A stretch of DNA of 64,000 nt from an uncultured Erythrobacter sp. (GCA_947501215.1 CANMUS010000005.1:1-64000); one strand, 5' to 3'; positions 15,780-24,446 are shown, counted from the stretch's first letter. Program-made: numbers and translations. The notes: generated from the sequence alone by a model not told the origin.

Positions 15780-18005
15780 TTACTGGAGGTCGTTGCCGCC
15801 GTTTTCCCAAGGCCAGGACGGCGATCCCTTCGAGCGCTGCGATGTCTTGCTCGATTTCGTTTCGCTTTTTCGCTTCCGGCGTCTTTCGCTCATGCCAGAG
15901 CCTTCGAGCCCAGTAGCGCCACTCGCACTGCGAACGGTCGGCGTTGAACGACCGCTTTCATCCGCTTTTGGGTCATCGGTCAGGTCGATGGGATATGCTG
16001 GCCTGTCTGGCTTTAGTCTACTAAAGTGGCTTTCGAAATCTTGGTCCGGCGAAGTCCCTTCAGGCTGGCTGGGCCGGGAGACAGCTGGCTCGTGCAAACT
16101 TAAGCTATTAGCGTCCGAGTTCGTAACTAACGCTTCAGGATATAGCGGCGCGCGGCGATGGAAGCTCCACGTAGCGCTTGAATTCAACGATACCTGCCCA
16201 TCCGGGCCGAGCTGGGCGGGAAGCTGCGGCGCGCACTCGGCACTGGAAGACGTGTTGAACGCCCACGCTGGTGAACTCTCGGCACTTTTGGCCAGAGGCG
16301 CTGGCTGTCGCGGGGCTGTTTCGGCCACTCGACACTCATTATCGGCCTCGGTTTTCGCATCTTCAATCGGTTCAGGCGTAATTGGCGTCGCTAGGGCGCT
16401 GGTAGCCAGCCACCAAACGGAGGGTGTTTCTTCTTCGTCCTCGACCAAAGGCATGGGCAATGCGGGTGCTATCCATGGTGCCTTCCACATCGTGTCTGGC
16501 GGCACCACCTCGGTTAGGCTGTCCGGTAAAGCAGGTGCCCCTGCAATTATTGTTGCCGGCCGGAACTTTGGCTCAACCAGCGCCTCCGGCAGGGTCGGCG
16601 GTGATGTATGAGCAAAGCGGGATGTGCCAGGCCGCACGCCGTCCAACGGGGCCCGTGGATCAGGAACTATAGTTCCGAAAGCAACCTGGGATGGCGTTTC
16701 ACCCCGATCCGGTGCTGCGATATCATCATTGGCTGGGTCGACGCCGTCTCGATGGTTGCCGTCTTCCAAGGTCGGCGGCATCACCGGGATACGGACACCA
16801 CGAATATCGAATGCCCTGGTGCCCCTCGCCGGTGTAGCAGGCTGGATCGCCATTGCCGCGAGAAGTGCATTGCGCTCGGTCCGGACGAAGTCAGCAACTG
16901 CGGCCACCCCTGCTCGCAAGACGCTGCGCATTTCCCGCACTGCCTGAAGAGCTGAATTACGTGCGACCACCGCCAGGTTTTGCTCGTTCAGCTCAACCCT
17001 CTCACCGCGCCTGACCTTCTCTGTGAGGCCTGCGCCAAGATGCTCCTGGGGGATGTAGTCTATTCCCGCCGCTGCATAAGATAGGTGCGTGTAACGCTTG
17101 TCGACGCCGTGCATTTCGGCTGTCCGATTGAGTTCCTCGGACAAAAGGAATCGCATCCGGGTCCATTGCTCCGGGCAGTCGAGGTCAGTCCGGATTGCTC
17201 GACCGATCTGCCACTCTGCCTCATCAGTGCGCACCATGGGCCGATAGGAAAATACGACATGGGCGTGCCAATTACGCTGATCACCTTGCTCCGATGGCGC
17301 GTGCAGACAGACGGAATAGGGGAGATCCTGGCTGCCGAATGTCTGGTCACAATAACGTAGCAGCATCGCCCATTGCTCTTCCGGCGGCAATTCGTGCATC
17401 GACTGGATGATCATGTGATGGACGACCTTTGCATTGGCAGCCGCCGACCGGTTCACGCGCTCAAGTTCGTCAAAAGCTTCGGCTGTCTCCTCGACTGACA
17501 GGCCGACGGAACTGAAGAACGCCAGGCCGCCGTCATCGAATTCATGCGCGCCATCGGCGCCGTAGAGAACCAAATCCTTTGCGGCGCCCTGCTTGCTCGA
17601 TTTTGCGTTCCGGTAGACCGTGCGCTGGAAGGGGAAGAGCAGCCCCTGTGAGGTTCGTATCGGCGTCGTGTAACGTGGCATCCAGCCCCTCGTATTGCCG
17701 ATACGGATCGCCCGTGAAGATGTGCTAGCCTTGTATCCTTGGCCCTTCTCTTCGCCCCAGTTCTTCGCCTTGATCCGAAACCAGAAGAAGGCACGTTCAC
17801 GCGCCCGATGCCGGATTTCAGCTTCCCTCTCCAACTTCTTCATCGACTTGATGTGCTGCGCTTCGCTCCAGGCCGCGCGTAACCTCGCTTGTTCAGCTTG
17901 CCATTCGATCCGCAGCCAAGGATCGCGCGAAGCCCGCACGAGACTCGCGCATTGCTTCGATCCCGCTTCGACATATTGGCATTTGCGATCTTGCTTGATC
18001 TTCAT
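15780..18005 (-). CDS. MobA/MobL-like putative relaxase with long Pro/Ser-rich tail
   Basis: The product is about 741 residues from the ATG at 18005; a TTG at 18053 would add 16. The central part resembles MobA/MobL relaxases: NRSAAANAKVVHHMIIQSMHELPPEEQW, then LPYSVCLHAP and NWHAHVVFSYRP near residues 245-258, the HxH metal motif of the nicking domain. The N-terminal 100 residues are charged and unusual. The C-terminal 340 or so are low-complexity, Pro/Glu/Ser-rich, with no helicase or primase motifs. It should nick and carry the DNA strand in transfer. It diverges from an unknown operon across a candidate oriT. The catalytic Tyr was not pinned down. Confidence 0.72.
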   Translation of the reverse strand: MKIKQDRKCQYVEAGSKQCASLVRASRDPWLRIEWQAEQARLRAAWSEAQHIKSMKKLEREAEIRHRARERAFFWFRIKAKNWGEEKGQGYKASTSSRAIRIGNTRGWMPRYTTPIRTSQGLLFPFQRTVYRNAKSSKQGAAKDLVLYGADGAHEFDDGGLAFFSSVGLSVEETAEAFDELERVNRSAAANAKVVHHMIIQSMHELPPEEQWAMLLRYCDQTFGSQDLPYSVCLHAPSEQGDQRNWHAHVVFSYRPMVRTDEAEWQIGRAIRTDLDCPEQWTRMRFLLSEELNRTAEMHGVDKRYTHLSYAAAGIDYIPQEHLGAGLTEKVRRGERVELNEQNLAVVARNSALQAVREMRSVLRAGVAAVADFVRTERNALLAAMAIQPATPARGTRAFDIRGVRIPVMPPTLEDGNHRDGVDPANDDIAAPDRGETPSQVAFGTIVPDPRAPLDGVRPGTSRFAHTSPPTLPEALVEPKFRPATIIAGAPALPDSLTEVVPPDTMWKAPWIAPALPMPLVEDEEETPSVWWLATSALATPITPEPIEDAKTEADNECRVAETAPRQPAPLAKSAESSPAWAFNTSSSAECAPQLPAQLGPDGQVSLNSSATWSFHRRAPLYPEALVTNSDANSLSLHEPAVSRPSQPEGTSPDQDFESHFSRLKPDRPAYPIDLTDDPKADESGRSTPTVRSASGATGLEGSGMSERRRKRKSETKSSKTSQRSKGSPSWPWENGGNDLQ

Positions 18006-18053
18006 GGGGGCGGTCTTTGCAAACGGGGGCGGCGGAGCTGCATTAAGTGGCAA

Positions 18054-18154
18054 ACATTATTTCGCGTACCGCCCCCACTTCATCCTTTAGTGCGCTAAAC
18101 TTGTCTGCGTATTGTCCGCTGCTCCCACCTCCGCCGCAATCCCCATTTGCTTAA
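18054..18154. other. Candidate oriT / divergent promoter region
   Basis: This lies between the relaxase and the divergent unknown genes. TTTAG-TGCG-CTAAA at 18086-18099 forms a small hairpin and resembles the TAAGTGCGC core of MobA/MobL-type nic sites. A TTAAGTGGCA element occurs at 18044-18053 and again at 18151-18160. The location next to the relaxase gene is typical of oriT. This is a candidate from pattern only. Confidence 0.35.
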
Positions 18155-18226
18155 GTGGCAGCACAATCTGCCCCTTACCGCGCTGACCTGTTTGGATATT
18201 TCGGCCAACCGGAATATAACTGGTCG

Positions 18227-18856
18227 ATGGAACACGACTTCAATCCCAGCTCGGGCACTGACCTTGAGCACCTAGCCTCTCAACTCGATCGGGCGATGGC
18301 AACGCTTGCGAGAACCGAGCAGAGGCTAGCCTCTCCGCAAATCTTACCCGGTGAGACAGTCTTTCGCGATCCTAAGGATGCTTATCATCAGATCACACTC
18401 GGTGCTGTTCTGATTCAGTATGGGTTGAACGCGCATCATGCTTGCGCACTCGATGGCCTGCTCTCGATGACCTTCGAGCAGTTGAAGGCTCTTGCGGCCG
18501 AAGCTTTACAAATCGTCGACAAGGAAAGCGATGACGATGACGAGACCATGGGCTCAGGGCTTCTCAAACTGCTGGAGCTGATGCCCACCCGGCTCGAACA
18601 GTTCGGCCGGTATGCGGAGTGGCGGCGAGGCTTTGATCGCTACATGGAGAAAACGAGACCGTATCTCGACGGACTGACCGATGGGGACCTTCACCGGCTT
18701 GCCGGACGGCCGCCTTCCAAAAAACAGATGCATCTGATCCGAGTGACTTGCGCCTATCACGGCATAGCATTCCCCGCCGTGCCTGATCGTAGGGCTGCCT
18801 TCGAATGGCTGCGCGATATTGGTGCCAACGTCAAATACCGGGAGGTTCGGTCATGA
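18227..18856 (+). CDS. Hypothetical protein, first gene of an unknown trio
   Basis: The product is about 209 residues from the ATG at 18227; a GTG at 18155 would add 24 residues, and neither start has a good ribosome binding site. It is mostly helical and acidic in the middle (VDKESDDDDETMGSG), then has a compact domain (RRGFDRYMEKTRPYLDGLTDGDLHRLAGRPPSKKQMHLIRV). I do not recognise it. Its stop overlaps the next start as ATGA, so it is translationally coupled to the 199-residue protein. It lies downstream of the candidate oriT, diverging from the relaxase. Confidence 0.62.
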   Translation: MEHDFNPSSGTDLEHLASQLDRAMATLARTEQRLASPQILPGETVFRDPKDAYHQITLGAVLIQYGLNAHHACALDGLLSMTFEQLKALAAEALQIVDKESDDDDETMGSGLLKLLELMPTRLEQFGRYAEWRRGFDRYMEKTRPYLDGLTDGDLHRLAGRPPSKKQMHLIRVTCAYHGIAFPAVPDRRAAFEWLRDIGANVKYREVRS

Positions 18857-19452
18857 AATTCGAGTGGAGAAAGCCCGATAGGACCGAAGTCGTGATCAAC
18901 CATCCCGACAAAGTTACGGAGGTCATGAACGACCTGAAGGCGCGGCATGACGATGCAACGAAAGCCGGATTGAAGATGAAAGCTGCCGCCTTGGAAGTTC
19001 AATACGACCAGCAATACGAACAGTGGCTCTTATGCATGGCCTTATATTATCAAGACGAGCGTAAGGAGCTTGGCGACCTGATTAAGCGAAGCAAGCAGGC
19101 ACTAGCTTGGTGGAATCATTCGGCTGCACAAGATGAAGGTGTAGCCGAAGTGTCTGAGCTTCAGCGATCGCTACTAAAGGGGCTCCCAGCAGATCTCTGG
19201 CCTCACTCATGGGCAGAAGCTGCCGCGATCATCAATCGTAATCCGGAGTTCCGAGTGCCCGTCCCTGATCTCGGGATTGCAATTCAATACCTAACTGAGG
19301 TCATTGCGAGTGCTTCTTCCTGCCTTGAAATGGCCGGGGATCTGGCAACGAAGTTTTACCAAGGGGAAAACCCGGGACAGCACGACCTCAATAACTACCG
19401 TGCGAAGCGCATGCAGCTAAACAAGGAATTGGCCAATGTCGCGGGCTCATAA
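18853..19452 (+). CDS. Hypothetical protein, second gene of an unknown trio
   Basis: The product has 199 residues, starting MKFEWRKPDRTEVVI at an ATG that overlaps the preceding stop, with GGGAGG upstream. It is helical throughout, with coiled-coil-like stretches (VMNDLKARHDDATKAGLKMK, ERKELGDLIKRSKQALAWW) and no membrane segment. I do not recognise it. The next gene starts 17 bases before its stop, so all three form one translation unit. Confidence 0.65.
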   Translation: MKFEWRKPDRTEVVINHPDKVTEVMNDLKARHDDATKAGLKMKAAALEVQYDQQYEQWLLCMALYYQDERKELGDLIKRSKQALAWWNHSAAQDEGVAEVSELQRSLLKGLPADLWPHSWAEAAAIINRNPEFRVPVPDLGIAIQYLTEVIASASSCLEMAGDLATKFYQGENPGQHDLNNYRAKRMQLNKELANVAGS

Positions 19453-21142
19453 TCGCAAGCCGTCCGCGCCTTCAGCGACGAGCCCGGCTCGGTCGATCAT
19501 CGCAGCTGCGTGCAGTGGTCTCGACCGCCGGATACCATCATATCACTGGGATACGAAAGGCGCGCGTCGCGCTGGCCATTTCGCGGCAACGGACGGATTG
19601 GAAGAGTTGCTTTACCCCTGGGGCTCGAGAATCATTCTATTCTCCGATGCGCCATCGACTGAGCGCTACAAGACGGCGCTCGTTGCAATTCAGTGGCCGA
19701 GCTGCGGGCTGGATACGCCGTCCCATGCACTCGCCTGTTGCGAGGATGACAGCGCCACGCGACTGATAAGGCAATTGGCGGCGGCACGCTGGCAGTGGTT
19801 CTTCGATCATGCCGAGAAGCCCGATCTGGCACTCGAGATCATCCAGCCCTTAGATATGAAACAGGTCACACGGTATCTGTCCGGTTTCGATTTCGATACC
19901 GTGTGCGAAGCGCTCGAAATCGAATATCGCAACCGCATTCATGGCGGACGGAGCGGAGAAAGCTCATTCGACCTGCTGTGGAAGCGCGACATCCGAGGTT
20001 ACCTCAATCGCCACGCGGCAAGCACAGCTTTTCCGAAGGGGTGCCTGAAGCGTTACGCCAAGCTAGTTGGCATTCGCGGCAAGCGCCACGAGATCATCGC
20101 CCATCTCTTTACGCGAGTGATCGAGCTCGAAAGGGCTTGCGAGTATGTCGAGGGCTATCTCAAGCGTAGGGCAAATGACGGTTGGCGCTCGAGCGGAGCA
20201 CACCTTGCCGACCTGTCCCCGCTGTCGATCCTGTCCGCTGTTTACCGCGCCGATCGGCTGGCGACCGGCGAACCATCGGATCACGCCGAACGCAGCATGA
20301 CGATATTGGACAGTCTCCGGCTTCGGCAGCAAGGGGTGCGAGAGGACGAAAGCTACGAGCAATGCCTTGGCACCGATGAACTCGGATATCTGATACGCGT
20401 GCTGCTTTCGATGCTTGCTGAATGCCCCAACGGCCGTGCGCTTTCGCGCGGTCGTGCTTCGAGCGTATTCCGCTTCGCGCTCAACATGCTGGCGGGCATC
20501 AGCCAGACTCGCACGGCCCTCCACATGAACCGGCGTCTGCGTGGTGAGAAACACGAAGAGCTGCGCATCGAAATTGAGCGGATGGGTCCGCCTAGCGTGT
20601 TCGCGGAGAATTCGAAAGGAGTGCCCGCGTGGAACGAGTTCGTCGCTGACGATGGGCTTACCTTCTTTGGAACCGACCTTGTCCTGCGACTGCGCGAGGC
20701 AGAAGAGGCAATGGTTGAGACCGGACTCCGAGATCCAGACCGCAACCCGCTAATCAGGGCCGGGTATTGCCCCGACGCCTGGACCAGCGATACTGGCAGC
20801 GAGGCGATGATTGACGCATGGATTTGCACCAATGCCGAATTGCGGACGCTCGATCTGAACTACGCCTCGCCATGGTTGAAGGGTAAGGAACTGAAGGATG
20901 CGCGCAATCGCGCTCTGATCCTCAGCGAAACCCCGATCCCGCCCATGACCGATTTCGTATTCGCGAACGATCTGGAACTTCCTTGCCTGTTCGCCGGGAG
21001 ATTAATCGGCATCGATGATGACCTGACAAAATTTCATTTCGGACAAAAATCGGACATTCGCGGTTTGCCCGCTTCGAAGAAATGCCTGAATTCCAACATT
21101 TTCGGCGCACAACCCTATATTGAGCCGCTTCGAAATCACTAG
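19436..21142 (+). CDS. Hypothetical 568-residue protein, third gene of an unknown trio
   Basis: This large soluble protein has no motif I can assign. AAGGA lies 8 bases before its ATG, inside the end of the preceding gene. It contains Trp/His-rich aromatic patches early (SYHWDTKGARRAGHF), a helical middle with RIHGGRSGESSFDLLWKRDI, and a C-terminal part with ELPCLFAGRLIGIDDDLTKF. There is no signal peptide or membrane helix. Its position between the relaxase and the ParB-like gene, with a palindrome right after it, suggests a role in replication or maintenance of the element (inference only). Confidence 0.68.
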   Translation: MSRAHNRKPSAPSATSPARSIIAAACSGLDRRIPSYHWDTKGARRAGHFAATDGLEELLYPWGSRIILFSDAPSTERYKTALVAIQWPSCGLDTPSHALACCEDDSATRLIRQLAAARWQWFFDHAEKPDLALEIIQPLDMKQVTRYLSGFDFDTVCEALEIEYRNRIHGGRSGESSFDLLWKRDIRGYLNRHAASTAFPKGCLKRYAKLVGIRGKRHEIIAHLFTRVIELERACEYVEGYLKRRANDGWRSSGAHLADLSPLSILSAVYRADRLATGEPSDHAERSMTILDSLRLRQQGVREDESYEQCLGTDELGYLIRVLLSMLAECPNGRALSRGRASSVFRFALNMLAGISQTRTALHMNRRLRGEKHEELRIEIERMGPPSVFAENSKGVPAWNEFVADDGLTFFGTDLVLRLREAEEAMVETGLRDPDRNPLIRAGYCPDAWTSDTGSEAMIDAWICTNAELRTLDLNYASPWLKGKELKDARNRALILSETPIPPMTDFVFANDLELPCLFAGRLIGIDDDLTKFHFGQKSDIRGLPASKKCLNSNIFGAQPYIEPLRNH

Positions 21143-21171
21143 CGCCACCCGCAGAAAACCGCGGAATAAGT

Positions 21172-21198
21172 GCTGTCCTCATCAATCCCGAGGACAGC
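21172..21198 (+). promoter_or_regulatory. Palindrome overlapping the ribosome binding site of the parB-like gene
   Basis: GCTGTCCTC at 21172-21180 and GAGGACAGC at 21190-21198 are perfect 9-bp inverted arms around a 9-base spacer, ending directly at the ATG (21199). The right arm holds the only AGGA ribosome binding site. The arms match those at 15608-15650. It is either a DNA operator for autorepression or an RNA hairpin blocking translation. Confidence 0.65.
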
Positions 21199-22191
21199 AT
21201 GCAAGACGAATTCGACTACGGACAGAACGACGCCAATGGAGTGAACGGCAAACCCGCTGCTTCCAATGGCGGTGAACTCGCCGAAGCCGAGACACATGCC
21301 GGCTCCATTCAGAGTATCGCGCGAGATGTCGGCGCAAACTATGTTTTGGCGCGGGACATCCAGCTTGATGCTGCGCTGCACGAGCGTCGGGCATTTTCCG
21401 ATGATGATCTGGCACACGCTAAGGCCGTCGTTGCGCACGAGCACCTTGTGGCGCCCTTCCCGGTCGTGGAGCGCGGGAACGAACTGATTCTTCTTGATGG
21501 GTTTGTCACCCTTCAGGCTCTGATCGCTCGCGACCCTGATGCGATGGTCAAGGTCGTTCGCTTCGACGAAAAGGACGCCCTCGCGATACGGCTCGCCGAC
21601 ACCCGGCATCGCCGCAAACGTGAGCCGATGGGTCCGGCCCGCCAAGCGCTCGCGCGTCACCGGGAGGGCGTGGCGCAGGACGCGATCGCGAGAGAGCTTT
21701 GCGTCAGTGCCGGAAATGTCTCGCAGATGATTTCGGCAGCAGAAGCCGAAGAGGAATTCGAAGGTCTCGCAGACCTGCTGGTCGATCGTTCCAAAATTCC
21801 CCGCAGTTTCTGGTTCGATCTCTACACGACGCTAGAGCGGCTGAAGAAAGTCGATGCGACTGATGCTGACGGCAGTTCGCCTAACGCAGATCGGTTCAGG
21901 AAGTTGGTCGAAGACCTGATCGCTGCGGATAAGCCGATTAGCGCCGACGACCTCCGCGCGAAGCTCGGGATCAACGCTAAGCGTGGCCAGCCCAAGCGGC
22001 GCAACCGTGTGCTCGGGACACCGGTCAGGCGGCCCGGCTTGAAGACCAAGATCTGCGTCGACAGAAAGCGCCAAGGTGGGCCGGTCATCAACTTCGAGCC
22101 CGGCTATCCCGCTAAAGACTTCGACGCCGCGCTCGAAGCGCTTCTCACTTTCCTGACGAATCCGGACGCGGCTTCGCCGCCGCGGATCTGA
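21199..22191 (+). CDS. ParB/RepB-like DNA-binding partition protein
   Basis: The product has 330 residues. After an acidic N-terminus comes a ParB-type domain (about 60-140): FSDDDLAHAKAVVAHEHLVAP, then VVERGNELILLDGFVTLQAL, matching the xGxxRxxA-like recycling loop position, and RLADTRHRRKREPM. A helix-turn-helix follows near AIARELCVSAGNVSQMISAA (about 165-190), then a helical middle and a basic tail (NAKRGQPKRRNR). ParB-like proteins bind palindromic sites for partition or regulation. No ParA gene is present. The palindrome at its start and at the DnaQ-like gene is a natural candidate target. Confidence 0.8.
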   Translation: MQDEFDYGQNDANGVNGKPAASNGGELAEAETHAGSIQSIARDVGANYVLARDIQLDAALHERRAFSDDDLAHAKAVVAHEHLVAPFPVVERGNELILLDGFVTLQALIARDPDAMVKVVRFDEKDALAIRLADTRHRRKREPMGPARQALARHREGVAQDAIARELCVSAGNVSQMISAAEAEEEFEGLADLLVDRSKIPRSFWFDLYTTLERLKKVDATDADGSSPNADRFRKLVEDLIAADKPISADDLRAKLGINAKRGQPKRRNRVLGTPVRRPGLKTKICVDRKRQGGPVINFEPGYPAKDFDAALEALLTFLTNPDAASPPRI

Positions 22192-22211
22192 CTCGGATCG
22201 GGACGGTAGTG

Positions 22212-22394
22212 ATGGATCGGATGCTGGCGAAAGCAGGGTGTGATAGACCCCGTCGCGCGCGCACGACGTCTCTGTCGCTCGAGAATGCACATGCAGAAAT
22301 CGAGTGGCTGGCGCCTCCTTCGGAGGATGACCTCGCCCGCCTGTTGCTCGAACTTATTGGCGAGGACGCTATCAAGGAGATATTTAATGACTAA
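22212..22394 (+). CDS. Small hypothetical protein coupled to a recombinase
   Basis: The product is about 60 residues from the ATG at 22212; a GTG at 22209 is possible. It starts MDRMLAKAGCDRPRRARTTS and ends with an acidic helical part (PPSEDDLARLLLELIGEDAIKEIFND). Its last codons overlap the start of the stand-alone recombinase domain at 22387. I do not recognise it. Its size, charge and coupling to two recombinases would suit a recombination directionality factor or accessory protein, but this is inference. Confidence 0.5.
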   Translation: MDRMLAKAGCDRPRRARTTSLSLENAHAEIEWLAPPSEDDLARLLLELIGEDAIKEIFND

Positions 22395-22704
22395 GGCTTT
22401 TGGATATGTGCGCTGTTCTTCGAACTCTCAGAGCGCGGCGGCTTCTATCGCGACTCAGAACGACGCGATTACACGGGCAGCAGCTTCCTGTGGAGTGCAT
22501 CTGCAGCGTATGTTCGCCGACGTTGGTCCGGCGCACTCCGGCCAGTCCGAGCTCGAGCATCTCGTGAAGACTGCGGAAAGCAGCGGCGTGCGTGCGATCG
22601 TAGTCGCGAACAAAACCCGTCTCTCGCGGTCTATTGCGGAACTGCGGAGGCTGGAGGAAAAGTTCAGTGCTGCTGGCATCGAGATTATCAGCTCGGAAGG
22701 ATAG
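22387..22704 (+). CDS. Stand-alone serine recombinase catalytic domain
   Basis: The product has 105 residues. AAGGAGA precedes the ATG. It matches only the resolvase N-terminal domain: FGYVRCSSNSQ (catalytic Ser region), SIATQNDAI, DVGPAHSGQSELEHLVKTAE and VANKTRLSRS with the conserved Arg. It ends at EIISSEG, where the dimer-forming E helix and DNA-binding domain would begin, so these are missing. It is followed by 92 bases and then a full-length large serine recombinase. It may regulate that enzyme by forming mixed dimers, or be a remnant. Confidence 0.82.
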   Translation: MTKAFGYVRCSSNSQSAAASIATQNDAITRAAASCGVHLQRMFADVGPAHSGQSELEHLVKTAESSGVRAIVVANKTRLSRSIAELRRLEEKFSAAGIEIISSEG

Positions 22705-22796
22705 GATTGGTCTGACGGACGAGATTTTTGCTTGGTCCACAAGCGGATTTTGGTCCTATCTAGGAACGACGGCCGGACATGACGGAGGTGCACAGA

Positions 22797-24446
22797 ATGA
22801 TCGCTGAAAATTCGAGGAAGAAGCGCGCATTCGGATATGTCCGCGTCAGCACGAGCGAGCAAGCGGAGCACAAAACCTCTCTGCGTCAGCAGAAAGTCGA
22901 CCTGCAGAACTACTGTGACAAGCAGGGAATCGAGCTCATCGAAATCTTCGTTGAACCTGGCCTTTCCGGCTCGGACTGGAAAAGGCCTGAGTTCAACCGG
23001 ATGATGCTCTTGGCCACGGGTGATGACCATCCGGTGGACTTTGTCGTTGCAGCCGACATGGCGCGCCTCGCACGCGATGTTGAATTGATTGTTACCACCC
23101 AAGGGCAACTGAAACGAGCCGGCGTTAAATGTCTGTTTGCCTACCAGACCTTCGAAGAAAGCCATTTTGGCATGCTCCACCAGTTGCTGACCGGTTGGCA
23201 GGACCAAGACGCGATTGTGAAGGCGTCAATGAATACTCGCCGGGGTCTCAGGGGCACTGCCGAAGAGGGGTTCTGGCCAGGCGGAACCGTTCCGCTCGGT
23301 TACGAATCTCGCACGGTGGAAATCAGAGGGAAGAAAGAAAAGAAGAAACTCTTTATCAACGAGGAAGAGGCGCTGATCGTTCGCAAGATCTTCGACCTCG
23401 CAAGGCTCGGTATCGACGGAACTCCGATGGGAGGCCGAGCGATTGCTGAATATCTGAATCAGCACGGCTATACGCGTCGTGGCGGCAAGTTCCACAACTC
23501 GAACATCGCGGGCATCCTCTCGCGGCCTCATTATTTGGGAGAGTTTCCGGGCAACAAGTTCGACGAGCGGGGAAATCTTTTGCCGGAAGCTGAGTGGACC
23601 ATGGTCAAATGCCCTCAGCTTATATCGAAAGAGAATTTCGATCACGTGGCCGCCCTTCGCGCCACCCGCGCTCCGAGAACCACTGCTCCGCGCATCGTCA
23701 ACGGTCCCACGCTGCTGATCGGCCTCACCCACTGCGCCATGCCAAACTGTGGTGCGGGAATGACCGTCGCGACCGGAGGCTCCGGTAGATATCGCTACTA
23801 CAAGTGCAATGAACGCACGAACCGCGGCGCTTCCTCCTGTCGCTGCCCTAATGTGCGCACGGACAAGCTCGACCCGCTCGTTATGGGAGAGATTGTCGAA
23901 AAGATCTTTGATCAAGACAAACTCGAGAGTTTGCTCGGTCGCGTCCTCGACACATCCGACGAGGCTCGCAAGCGCAAGCAGCTTGAACTTCAACAGTGCG
24001 AAGAGAGGATCGCCGAAGCACGTAAGCGGCTTTCCAACTTACACGATGGGATCGAGATCGGCACGATCTCCGCCCGTGATCCGGACATCGCTTTGCGGAT
24101 CAAGGAGCGAAAGGCGGAAATTGATAGTCTGAACAGCACCGCGAAAGTGCTGCGCCAGCAGCTGGATCGAGGACCAGCCCGGATCACGCCGACTGCTGTT
24201 CGCAATTTCGGAAAGATCATTCGCCAGAACCTCATCCACGGCGATAGCGACGTGAAGCAGCGCATCGCGCGAGCTTTCATCAGCCGCATTCAGATTGGAT
24301 CCATGATTGAGATTAAGGGCGAGACCGCAGCGCTTGAGCATGGAGTTGCTGCAGTCGCGCGGTCGAAGGGTGGATTGCCCACCTTTGACCGGAAATGGTG
24401 CCAGAAGAGGCATCACATTCGAACTTCTTTTCCGTTTAATTTCTGA
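22797..24446 (+). CDS. Large serine recombinase
   Basis: The product is about 549 residues. The start at 22797 has GGAGG 8 bases upstream; an ATG at 22779 is less likely. Resolvase catalytic domain (residues 10-150): FGYVRVSTSEQ with the nucleophilic Ser, EPGLSGSDWKRPEF, ADMARLARD. Recombinase domain: GGRAIAEYLNQHGYTRRGGKFHNSNIAGILSRPHYLGE. A zinc ribbon (CAMPNCGAGM ... YYKC ... SSCRCP) and a coiled coil (KRKQLELQQCEERIAEARKRL) follow, with a basic C-terminus. Such enzymes integrate and excise mobile elements at att sites. It probably mobilises the 10.8-24.5 kb module; an att site usually lies just outside the gene. Confidence 0.92.
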   Translation: MIAENSRKKRAFGYVRVSTSEQAEHKTSLRQQKVDLQNYCDKQGIELIEIFVEPGLSGSDWKRPEFNRMMLLATGDDHPVDFVVAADMARLARDVELIVTTQGQLKRAGVKCLFAYQTFEESHFGMLHQLLTGWQDQDAIVKASMNTRRGLRGTAEEGFWPGGTVPLGYESRTVEIRGKKEKKKLFINEEEALIVRKIFDLARLGIDGTPMGGRAIAEYLNQHGYTRRGGKFHNSNIAGILSRPHYLGEFPGNKFDERGNLLPEAEWTMVKCPQLISKENFDHVAALRATRAPRTTAPRIVNGPTLLIGLTHCAMPNCGAGMTVATGGSGRYRYYKCNERTNRGASSCRCPNVRTDKLDPLVMGEIVEKIFDQDKLESLLGRVLDTSDEARKRKQLELQQCEERIAEARKRLSNLHDGIEIGTISARDPDIALRIKERKAEIDSLNSTAKVLRQQLDRGPARITPTAVRNFGKIIRQNLIHGDSDVKQRIARAFISRIQIGSMIEIKGETAALEHGVAAVARSKGGLPTFDRKWCQKRHHIRTSFPFNF

